Assembly: GCF_037893185.1 (NCBI RefSeq)
Contig: NZ_CP140772.1
Span: 3,968,001-4,032,000, forward strand
Source: Chitinophaga sp. 180180018-3
Lineage (GTDB): Bacteria; Bacteroidota; Bacteroidia; Chitinophagales; Chitinophagaceae
Direction: 5' to 3'
Length of the DNA stretch: 64,000 bases
Positions within the stretch are counted from its first letter, which is position 1, and every line of letters starts with the position of its first letter. A program made the position numbers and the translations under genes. Positions 1 through 8,114 of this stretch are shown here, piece after piece. Under the pieces are notes generated by a model, which saw nothing but the letters and a program-made list of their open reading frames with translations, did no database searches and was not told where the DNA came from.

Positions 1-1549
1 GCCTGCCAAAGGTGCGGTTGTAATTCAGGGTGTTGGTCCATGTAACGCGGGAACTGTTGGAATAATTCATTGTTAACTGGTTCTCAGTACCTGTCAGGTA
101 CCCCGACTGATACTTTTTCTGAAAATTATCCGACAGGTAATTACCGTAATCAATACCCGCACTGGTACGCAGGTTCAGACCGTTTATAATAGACAGATCC
201 GCGTATACATTTCCGAATATCCTCAGGTACTTGTACCCATTTTGCTGATTATCCATTAACAGCCTGACAGGGTTCTGGCGATCGTTCATGCCGCCCCAGG
301 GGCCTCCCCAGCCTATGCCATCTACCGTATGCACCGGTACAATAGGTAAGGCTTGTAAAGAGAGATTTAATACGCCCGGATCCTGCACTTCCTTAGTACG
401 ATTGATGGTGAAATTCTCGCCAACCTGTAAACGTCCTTTGAGCAATTTGTAATTAGCGTTCATGCGTGCCGACAAGCGATTGAAACCGGTGGTTTTGATG
501 ACGCCTTTATTATCGAAATATCCGAGCGAGAAAAGGTAACTGCCTTTCTCTGTTCCGTTTGTAACAGACAAATCATAAGATTGTACAATGCCCGTCTGTG
601 AGATAGCGTCGAACCAGTTTGTATTGGCAGTACGCATGGTTCGTCTGTCTCCATCTATATACTCAGGTAATAAAATCTTATCCAGCACTGGTGTTCCGTT
701 ATTATCCGCATGCCACTGGAAATTGTACCCAATACTATTGGCATTGGGATCCCGGCCGGTGTTGACGGCGGCCTGCCAATAAGCTTGTCCATAGCCGCCT
801 GCATTCAGCATTTTAGGCTTTGTAGTGTAGGTTTGTACCGCAGTATAAGCATTCGCATTTACCTGCATTCTGCCGGAGCGGCCTTGTTTGGTAGTGATGA
901 TGATGACGCCATTAGCTGCGCGTGCTCCATAAATACTGGCTGCCGACGCATCTTTCAGTACCTGCATGGTTTCTATATCATTGGAGTTTAGCTCATGCAT
1001 GCCTGCTTTCGTAGGCACACCGTCGATGATATATAAAGGATCGTTGTCGTTCAGCGTACCAACTCCTCTTATGCGTACGGTTACCGGCGCGCTGGGAGAG
1101 CCGCTGGAAGTAATGAAAACACCAGGTACCTGTCCCTGCAATGCTTTAACAGGACTTGCCACAGCCTGTTTCTTTAAATCGCCTACATTTACCACACTCA
1201 CCGCTCCGGTAAGATCTGCTTTGCGTTGTGTTTGATAACCGGTGACAACCACCTGGTTCAGGTCTGAAATATTGGCTGATAATTCCGCAGCAATTTTCCC
1301 GGATGCGGGTACCGGTATGGTGATGGTATTCATACCAAGACACGAAATAGTGATCAGTTCCTTTGCGTCGGCTTTTAGTGAAAAGTGCCCGGTGCTGTCT
1401 GTGATGGCGGTCTGTTTCTGCGAGATGACAGTAGCACCAATAACCGGGGTGTGATTACTCTTGTCTGTTACGGTACCTTCGACCTTCATTTGCTGTGCAA
1501 AGCCATGAATGGTGATGCACAAAAAGATAATTGTTAAAAATTTTTTCAT
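1..1549 (-). CDS. SusC/RagA-type TonB-dependent outer-membrane transporter (C-terminus beyond window)
   Basis: About 516 codons are visible, from an ATG at 1549 to the window edge with no stop; the C-terminal barrel lies outside. Residues 1-19 form a Sec signal peptide (MKKFLTIIFLCITIHGFA). A carboxypeptidase-regulatory-like beta domain follows (EGTVTDKSNHTPVIGATV), then the TonB plug with the SusC hallmarks DNDPLYIIDGVP and ASIYGARAANGVI. SusC proteins import oligosaccharides across the outer membrane together with a SusD lipoprotein, which should lie just left of the window. The gene is 36 bp downstream of the PfkB kinase on the same strand, so it is probably co-transcribed with it. The substrate is inferred from the neighbours to be fructan- or fructose-containing. 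Confidence 0.93.
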   Translation of the reverse strand, partial: MKKFLTIIFLCITIHGFAQQMKVEGTVTDKSNHTPVIGATVISQKQTAITDSTGHFSLKADAKELITISCLGMNTITIPVPASGKIAAELSANISDLNQVVVTGYQTQRKADLTGAVSVVNVGDLKKQAVASPVKALQGQVPGVFITSSGSPSAPVTVRIRGVGTLNDNDPLYIIDGVPTKAGMHELNSNDIETMQVLKDASAASIYGARAANGVIIITTKQGRSGRMQVNANAYTAVQTYTTKPKMLNAGGYGQAYWQAAVNTGRDPNANSIGYNFQWHADNNGTPVLDKILLPEYIDGDRRTMRTANTNWFDAISQTGIVQSYDLSVTNGTEKGSYLFSLGYFDNKGVIKTTGFNRLSARMNANYKLLKGRLQVGENFTINRTKEVQDPGVLNLSLQALPIVPVHTVDGIGWGGPWGGMNDRQNPVRLLMDNQQNGYKYLRIFGNVYADLSIINGLNLRTSAGIDYGNYLSDNFQKKYQSGYLTGTENQLTMNYSNSSRVTWTNTLNYNRTFGR

Positions 1550-1585
1550 AGTCGTGGATCGTTTTGCAATGAAATAGTTCTTTAA

Positions 1586-2488
1586 TTAATCGTGGATAGA
1601 GCAGATGATGTTGGTCCTGTCTATATCACTGACATTATAATCAGGGCAGCCACCCTCCTTTGTGGCCACAAATGCCCCTACCTTGCAGGCAAATGTCAGT
1701 GCTGCTTCTACATCTTTATTTTCCATAAATTTTGAAAGAAATGCTGCCAGGAAACTATCGCCGCTACCAATGGTATCGGCTACCTGTACTTTAAAACCAT
1801 CATGCAGATAGCATTCGTTGTGATAGTTGATAGCTGCTCCTTTTGCGCCACGGGTAACAATGAGTGTTTCCATGTTGAACTTATCCTGCAGCAGGCGCAT
1901 CTTGTCTTCGATACCGATATAGTTGCCATACCAACCCGCTACGAGCCCCAGTTCTTCTTCATTCATCTTAACTACTTCCGCTTTCCCCAGCTGATAAGTG
2001 ATATGCTCCCTGTTAATAAAAGGCGCTCTCAGGTTAATGTCCAGCACTTTCCTGCAAGGCAGGTCCATTAAAGCGAGTAAAGTATCCCTTGATATTTTGC
2101 TGCGCATAGCCAGGCTGCCAAAAACAAAATAACGTGCCTGGGAGATGAGGGCTTCATGATCGGGCTGCAGCTGTATATAATCCCAGGCAACATCTTCCAC
2201 TATATCGTATTTCATGTCGCCTGCTTCATTGGGCGTAGCCAGCACGATGCTGGTGTTGTGGCTGGCATCTGTTTGTACGAAGCTGGTATCAATACCTTTG
2301 CCTTCAAAAATCTTTTTTAAAGCAATGCCTCTTTCATCCTCTCCTACTCTGGAAATGAGGGTCGCTTTCCGCCCAAGTTTCGACAGGTGGTAGGTAACAT
2401 TCATTGGTGCACCTCCGGGCAGTTCCCGGCCGGGCAATACATCCCACAGGATTTCACCAAAACAGACAACCTCGTTGTTTTTATTCAT
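1586..2488 (-). CDS. PfkB-family carbohydrate kinase, probable fructokinase
   Basis: A 300-residue cytosolic sugar kinase of the ribokinase/PfkB fold. The N-terminus has the GEILWDVLPG strand typical of fructokinases and an LPGGAPMNVTYHLSKLG sugar-binding segment. The C-terminal signature DTIGSGDSF (about residues 238-246) carries the catalytic Asp (244) and anion-hole glycines. Length is normal for the family. It lies between a sugar porter (29 bp upstream) and a SusC gene (36 bp downstream) on the same strand, which suggests phosphorylation of an imported monosaccharide. Fructose is the best guess because of the resemblance to fructokinases and the neighbouring regulator type. Another ketose or aldose cannot be excluded from sequence alone. 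Confidence 0.9.
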   Translation of the reverse strand: MNKNNEVVCFGEILWDVLPGRELPGGAPMNVTYHLSKLGRKATLISRVGEDERGIALKKIFEGKGIDTSFVQTDASHNTSIVLATPNEAGDMKYDIVEDVAWDYIQLQPDHEALISQARYFVFGSLAMRSKISRDTLLALMDLPCRKVLDINLRAPFINREHITYQLGKAEVVKMNEEELGLVAGWYGNYIGIEDKMRLLQDKFNMETLIVTRGAKGAAINYHNECYLHDGFKVQVADTIGSGDSFLAAFLSKFMENKDVEAALTFACKVGAFVATKEGGCPDYNVSDIDRTNIICSIHD

Positions 2489-2517
2489 CTTTATAATCGT
2501 TTCTTAATAATAAAATT

Positions 2518-3879
2518 TTACACCGGCCGGGTAACGCTTTCTGCGTTTTTAACGCCTAACTTTTCTTCCATCTCTTCCAGCGAAACGCCTTTGGTTTCCG
2601 GCATTCTGAACAATACCCAGAGCAATTGTCCGGTCATCATCACCATGAAGAACAGGAAGATCTTGGCGGGGCCGATGGCGGGATTATTGGCAAAAAATGG
2701 AAATACGCTGGTGATAAGCGCCGCCATGATCCAGTGAACGGAACTGCCCAGCGACTGACCGTAAGAGCGTACCTGGTTGGGGAAAATCTCGGAGATAAAT
2801 ACCCATATCACAGCACCCTGACCAATGGCATGAGAAGCAATGAAAAGAAATACCAATACCGGCACTACCATCCCGCCGAGGTATTGGAAGTAAAATGCGG
2901 CGGCGATGGCGCCTAAAGAAATGATGTATCCGACAGATCCGATCAGCATCAGGCTTCTGCGCCCCAGCTGATCTATCAGCCAAAGCCCCAGCATGGTAAA
3001 GATCATGTTTACAAGTCCTACTCCGGCGCTTTGCAGGAAGGCAGCACTTTTACCCATACCCGCCAGTTCAAAAACCCGCGGGGCGAAATAGATGATGGCA
3101 TTGATACCCGAGAGCTGGTTAAACATGGCTACCAGCACAGCCATGATAATAGGTTTGGCATAACGTTTTGAAAAGAAAACCGACAAACTGGCTCTTTCCC
3201 TGTCGGCGCTCACCTCCTGTTGAATCGCCCGGATAGCATCATCTACCCCCTCCGGATCCGATACCTCCAGGATTTTCCGGGCAGCGGCATAGTCATTCCG
3301 GTGCACCATTAACCAACGCGGACTTTCCGGTACAAACCAGAGCAACGCTACAAACAGGGCTGCCGGTATGGCCAGTACTCCCAGCATCCAGCGCCAGGCT
3401 TCAGCCCCCTGAGCCGTTAGCAGGAAGTTGGAAAAATAGGCGAGCAAAATCCCAAATACGATATTAAACTGGAAGGTGGCCACCAGTTTTCCGCGGCTTT
3501 TGGCAGGTGCAATTTCTGAAATAAACATCGGAGCCACTACAGAAGAAGCTCCCACTCCCAAACCGCCGATAAAGCGGAAAATCATAAAAGTAATAACATC
3601 ATGCGCCAACGCAGAACCCAGGGAAGATATAAAGAAGATAATACCAATCCAGAGCAATACTTTTTTGCGGCCGTACTTTTCCGCCGGGATGCCTCCCAGC
3701 AATGCGCCGATAATGGTGCCATATAATGCTGCAGCCAATGCCTGGCCGTGAACTACATCACTTAAATTCCAAACCTGTTGTATTTGTTGTTCGGCCCCGG
3801 AGATGACCGCTACGTCCATTCCAAAGAGCAAACCGCCGAGAGCGATCACAATGCTCCAAAATAAGAGTCTGTTTTTCAT
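2518..3879 (-). CDS. MFS sugar porter (sugar:H+ symporter family)
   Basis: A 453-residue inner-membrane transporter with 12 predicted helices. Sugar-porter motifs are clear: YGRKKVL after helix 2, PESPRWL before the central loop, GRRSLMLIG after helix 8, and PETKGVSLEEME near the C-terminus. I chose the ATG at 3879 (MKNRLLFWSIVIALGG) because the family normally starts right before helix 1. An in-frame ATG at 3945 would add 22 polar residues with no family counterpart. It is the first gene of the leftward operon porter-kinase-SusC and probably brings the monosaccharide released in the periplasm to the kinase. It is divergent from the hybrid regulator, with about 210 bp between starts. Confidence 0.92.
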   Translation of the reverse strand: MKNRLLFWSIVIALGGLLFGMDVAVISGAEQQIQQVWNLSDVVHGQALAAALYGTIIGALLGGIPAEKYGRKKVLLWIGIIFFISSLGSALAHDVITFMIFRFIGGLGVGASSVVAPMFISEIAPAKSRGKLVATFQFNIVFGILLAYFSNFLLTAQGAEAWRWMLGVLAIPAALFVALLWFVPESPRWLMVHRNDYAAARKILEVSDPEGVDDAIRAIQQEVSADRERASLSVFFSKRYAKPIIMAVLVAMFNQLSGINAIIYFAPRVFELAGMGKSAAFLQSAGVGLVNMIFTMLGLWLIDQLGRRSLMLIGSVGYIISLGAIAAAFYFQYLGGMVVPVLVFLFIASHAIGQGAVIWVFISEIFPNQVRSYGQSLGSSVHWIMAALITSVFPFFANNPAIGPAKIFLFFMVMMTGQLLWVLFRMPETKGVSLEEMEEKLGVKNAESVTRPV

Positions 3880-4088
3880 AACGTTGAATCCATCATTTTT
3901 TTGACAGCCTGAAAATAAACCCAGGCAACACTTCACTTGTTTCAATTTTGTTGCTATTACTTCTAAACTTTTAAAAACAATCTAATAAGATGATTATCAA
4001 CATTGTAAAAATATAAACTTCACAGCATTTTTAATTTTTGTATCAGCTTATTTTAAAATTGTATCTCTTTATTATATTTTTGGTTGTA

Positions 4089-6860
4089 ATGATGTCAAAA
4101 ACTGCTTTTGGTTGTCTGGTATGGCTTTCCCTGCTTACTGTATTGCTGCTCCCTGCCTGTCAGGAAAAGCAGGATAAGACCTTTATAATTGGGGTTTCCC
4201 AGTTAGGTGATGCAGATGCCTGGCGCAGGGAAATGAAAGAGGAGATCGACCGGGAACTGGTATTTAATCCTGATCTGAAAATTTTATACCGGCAGGCCGA
4301 CTATAACAGCCAGGAACAAGTGCAGCAGATCAGGGAGCTGGCAGCTCATAAAATTGACCTGCTGATTGTTTCGCCCAATGAAGCAGCGCCGCTCACACCT
4401 GTTATTGACAGTTTGTATAAACAAGGGATTCCTGTGGTGGTGGTAGACAGGAACATTTCGTCCGACTCCTATAACTCATTTATAGGAGCGGATAATATTG
4501 AAGTAGGCAGACTGGCCGGCCAATATGCTGCGAGCTATTTAAACAAAGCCGGTAACATTATTGAAATTACCGGTCTCCCTTCCTCTACGCCTGCCCTGCA
4601 GAGAGAAAAAGGTTTCGGCGACGAAATTGCTCATTATCCGCATATAAATATTACCGTCATAAAAGGCGACTGGCTGGAAGGCAGTGTACAACAGCAGCTG
4701 CCACAAATGAAAAAGGCGCTGCAAAATACCCGGCTCATTTTTGCACACAACGACGTGATGGCCAATACTGCCGCTACCATTTGCAGGCAACTGGGCTTCC
4801 CCGATATCAGGGTGATTGGAGTAGACGCACAACCCCGCACCGGTCTGGCTTTCGTGGAAAATAAATCATTGCTGGCATCCGTACTCTATCCTACCGGCGG
4901 AGGCGAGGCCATCAGGGCTGCCGCCAGGATCCTTCACGGCCGGGAAGCACCCAAACGGGATTTCCTGAGAACCATCATCGTAGACAGCACCAATGTGGTG
5001 ATGCTGCAACAACAGTTCAACAGGGTCATTGCGCAGCAAAAGGACATTGTACGCCAGGATGGCCTGTTAAAAGAACAGGCAAGGACTTTTAAGACCCAGA
5101 AAAACCTGATCCTTATTTTGATCGGGAACCTGGCCTTGCTGTTGATGCTTTCCGGGCTATTGATTTATTTGAGAAGAAAAAATATCAGGGCCTATAAGCT
5201 GCTCCAGTCGCAGAACAATGAAATCCGCTCCCAGAGTGAGCAGATCCAGGAAATGGCGCAGCAGGTGCAATTGGCCAGCGAACAAAAGAGTAACTTTTTT
5301 ACTAATATCTCGCACGAGCTGAAAACGCCGCTCACCCTCATTCTTGCCCCTACGGAAGAATGTCTGCAAAATCCTAAAACGCCCCCGCATATCCGCTCGC
5401 AGTTTACATTGATTAAGAAAAGCGCCTCCCGCCTGTCGTTGCTGGTCAATCAACTGATGGATTTTCGCAAGCTGGAGTTAAACAAAATGCGGCTGAAAAT
5501 ACAGGAAGTGGACATGCTTCCATTTATCAACGATATTCTCGATGCCTTTAAAGGATTGGCCAAACAACATCATATTGATTGCAGGATGATCACCCCGGAA
5601 GCATCGGTTAAACTCTGGATTGATCCGGAAAAAATAGAGAAAGTATTCTTTAATATACTTTCCAATGCTTTTAAGTTTACTGCAGATGCCGGCCATATTT
5701 ATGTGATCATCGAAAAAAACGAAGCCGCTGATCATGTCACGATAAAAGTAGCAGATTCGGGATTAGGGCTCAGTGCGCAGGATAAGGAACGTATTTTTGA
5801 TTTCTTTTACTACGGGGATGTACACAATCAAAATGGCAGCGGGATTGGCCTCGCATTGTCGAAAGAACTGGTAGAACTGCATCACGGAACCATTGTGGTA
5901 GACAGTGAAAAAGACAAGGGCTCCGCATTTACAATTACCCTCCCAATGGGTAACACTCACTACAGCGAGGAGCAAATCGTACCCGTCAAAGACTGGGGCT
6001 ACAACAGCGAAATGGATACCTGGATTGCGGATTACAATATTGGCGCTACTCCGGCAGCTGTTCTTCCTTCACTCGCTGAATCAGTACCAGCTTCCGGTAA
6101 CACGATTCTTGTTGTGGAAGATAACGATGACCTGAGGGCATTTTTGGCCAACCGCCTGAGTATACACTTTGCTGTTATCACCGCAAAAAATGGTACGGAA
6201 GGTATCCGCATGACCTTTGAGGAAATGCCGGACCTCATTATATCAGACATTATGATGCCGCAAACTGATGGCCTGCAGATGGCGCAGATACTCAAATCTG
6301 ATATCCGTACCTCACATATCCCCATCATTCTGTTGACGGCAAAAACCACCGACGAGCATAAAGTTGTAGGGTTGAAAACTAACGTAGACGCCTATATTAC
6401 CAAACCATTCAACAGTGAAGTGCTGGAAGAAACCATTAAGAACCTGCTGGAAAACCGCCAGCGCATGAAAACACATATTGCCGCCGACATTCCCAAAGAA
6501 GCCCTGCCACAGGCCAACAAGAGCGAAAAAGCATTCCTGGCAAATTTCAATGCGATCATAGAAAAGCATTTGTCTAACGAGAATTTTTCCATCCAGGATT
6601 TATGCGATGAAATGGGCTTGTCGAAGATTCAGCTGTACCGGAAAACAAAGCCGTTACTGGATGTAAGTATTACCGAATACATTCTCCTGCAACGGGTGCA
6701 GAAAGCGAAGTATTTAATACAGCATCAGGATTTGTCGTTCGCAGAAATAGCGTATGAGACAGGGTTTTCCACGCCGTCTTATTTTTCTACTTCGTTTAAA
6801 AAAATTACAGGGATGACGCCTAAGGCGTATAAGGAGAAGTATGGTGCGAAGGCCAGTTGA
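4089..6860 (+). CDS. Hybrid two-component system regulator with periplasmic sugar-binding (LacI-type) sensor domain
   Basis: About 923 residues combine a whole signalling pathway. After an N-terminal membrane/signal segment ending LLLPAC there is a Peripla_BP-type domain (about 30-335; GVSQLGDADAW, GADNIEVGRLAGQYAA). A transmembrane helix (about 339-361), a HisKA box SHELKTPLTL with His about 409, HATPase (GSGIGLALSKELVELH), a receiver domain (Asp about 720 in SDIMMPQTDG) and a C-terminal AraC HTH (FAEIAYETGFSTPSYFS) follow. An in-frame ATG at 4038 is possible but gives an odd hydrophobic extension. Known relatives with this sensor type include the fructose-binding BT1754 of B. thetaiotaomicron. 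It probably activates the divergent porter-kinase-SusC operon. Ligand identity is inference. Confidence 0.92.
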   Translation: MMSKTAFGCLVWLSLLTVLLLPACQEKQDKTFIIGVSQLGDADAWRREMKEEIDRELVFNPDLKILYRQADYNSQEQVQQIRELAAHKIDLLIVSPNEAAPLTPVIDSLYKQGIPVVVVDRNISSDSYNSFIGADNIEVGRLAGQYAASYLNKAGNIIEITGLPSSTPALQREKGFGDEIAHYPHINITVIKGDWLEGSVQQQLPQMKKALQNTRLIFAHNDVMANTAATICRQLGFPDIRVIGVDAQPRTGLAFVENKSLLASVLYPTGGGEAIRAAARILHGREAPKRDFLRTIIVDSTNVVMLQQQFNRVIAQQKDIVRQDGLLKEQARTFKTQKNLILILIGNLALLLMLSGLLIYLRRKNIRAYKLLQSQNNEIRSQSEQIQEMAQQVQLASEQKSNFFTNISHELKTPLTLILAPTEECLQNPKTPPHIRSQFTLIKKSASRLSLLVNQLMDFRKLELNKMRLKIQEVDMLPFINDILDAFKGLAKQHHIDCRMITPEASVKLWIDPEKIEKVFFNILSNAFKFTADAGHIYVIIEKNEAADHVTIKVADSGLGLSAQDKERIFDFFYYGDVHNQNGSGIGLALSKELVELHHGTIVVDSEKDKGSAFTITLPMGNTHYSEEQIVPVKDWGYNSEMDTWIADYNIGATPAAVLPSLAESVPASGNTILVVEDNDDLRAFLANRLSIHFAVITAKNGTEGIRMTFEEMPDLIISDIMMPQTDGLQMAQILKSDIRTSHIPIILLTAKTTDEHKVVGLKTNVDAYITKPFNSEVLEETIKNLLENRQRMKTHIAADIPKEALPQANKSEKAFLANFNAIIEKHLSNENFSIQDLCDEMGLSKIQLYRKTKPLLDVSITEYILLQRVQKAKYLIQHQDLSFAEIAYETGFSTPSYFSTSFKKITGMTPKAYKEKYGAKAS

Positions 6861-6874
6861 GAAATTGCGCTAAT

Positions 6875-7939
6875 TTACAATCCCGAGCTTTGGTAGGGTA
6901 ATTGAAACACCAGGGATGCGATTTTATCTGCCCGCTCAACAAGGTCGCCTTCCGACATATTACTTAGTAAAACAATGCAAAGATCAATATCAGGATAAAA
7001 TTGCAGGTTGGAAAGAAAGCCCGGAACCCCTCCGGCATGCGAAATACATTTACGTCCATATAAAGAATAGCTAAACCATCCATAGCCATAAAGCCATTGA
7101 TGAGGAGTGAATGCAAGTGCCCTTCTTGGGCTATCGATGAGCTGGTTTGCACAAAGTCCACGATAGAATTTATAGAGATCCATTGCGGTTGTAAAAGCAG
7201 ACCCGCAGCCCGGCGCATATGTCGAATCAAAATCTATTACAGGAGAGGGCTGTTTGTTGTCCAGGGTATAGCCCGTTGACTTATCCCTGTCTGCCAGGTG
7301 CAGGAAATCAAAACCGGAATGATCCATCTGCAAAGGTGTGAATATCATTTCTCTCACTACTTGTTCGAATTTTTTGCCCGTTACTTTCTCCGCAATGGCC
7401 GCCAATAGTATATAATTGGAGTTCGAATAAGCAAACTTTTTCCCTGGCTTGTCTCCCAACGGCTCATCTTTGAAATAAGATATCAGTCTATCCATTGATA
7501 CCGGTGGTGCTGAATCCGGAAGCTGTTGAACAGATTTCACTTCCAGGTAATCTTTGATGCCCGAACTATGGGTAAGTAAATTTTCGATTGTAATTGAATC
7601 TCCTTTCGGATAACCTGGAAGATAGGTCGACAAATTGTCACGAAGCCTCAGTTTGCCATCCTGGGACAGCCTCATGATGACGGTTGACGTAAACGGCTTA
7701 GACAACGAACCGATTCGATAAATGGTAGATGTATCTGCCGGTTTCCGGTTATCAATTTTCATATAGCCATATCCTTTATAGAGCAGAATATTGCCTTTAT
7801 AAGCAACTAATGCCGTTCCATTAAAAGGATGTCCTTTAGGGTCGACATGTAAATAGTTGTCGATTCTGGTGGATAGGGATTGGGCATGTGCAGATACAGA
7901 TAATATGGTTCCGGCAAAAATAAAATAGATCAGCTTCAT
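6875..7939 (-). CDS. Secreted serine hydrolase of the class C beta-lactamase / D-Ala-D-Ala peptidase family
   Basis: About 354 residues with a signal peptide (MKLIYFIFAGTILSVSAHAQ), exported to the periplasm or surface. The family triad of motifs is present: SLSK (SxxK, in GSLSKPFTST), YSN (YxN, in FAYSNSNY) and HAG (KTG equivalent, in SHAGGVPG). I chose the ATG at 7939 because it gives a clean signal peptide; an ATG at 7990 would add 17 residues. Such proteins are esterases, peptidases or beta-lactamase homologues, and the substrate cannot be assigned. Its stop is 14 bp from the stop of the convergent hybrid regulator, so it is not part of the sugar operon. Confidence 0.88.
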   Translation of the reverse strand: MKLIYFIFAGTILSVSAHAQSLSTRIDNYLHVDPKGHPFNGTALVAYKGNILLYKGYGYMKIDNRKPADTSTIYRIGSLSKPFTSTVIMRLSQDGKLRLRDNLSTYLPGYPKGDSITIENLLTHSSGIKDYLEVKSVQQLPDSAPPVSMDRLISYFKDEPLGDKPGKKFAYSNSNYILLAAIAEKVTGKKFEQVVREMIFTPLQMDHSGFDFLHLADRDKSTGYTLDNKQPSPVIDFDSTYAPGCGSAFTTAMDLYKFYRGLCANQLIDSPRRALAFTPHQWLYGYGWFSYSLYGRKCISHAGGVPGFLSNLQFYPDIDLCIVLLSNMSEGDLVERADKIASLVFQLPYQSSGL

Positions 7940-8114
7940 GGTTTGTAATGCTATTACACCATAAGCTATTATTTTTATATATCTGAACAAAAAAAAGGAT
8001 ATTATTTATATTTTATTTAACAGCCTGCAATTTTCTGTTCATCCCGTACATTATAGCAAGCATTCGCTTTAATGTACTGTGCAAAGGAGGCATGGCTGGT
8101 GTACTACCGTCATT

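Noticed and set aside
4075..4082. TATTTTTG as a -7 element of the hybrid regulator
   Set aside because: It lies only 6 bp before the ATG at 4089, with no TTG at the right distance; it would require a leaderless mRNA.
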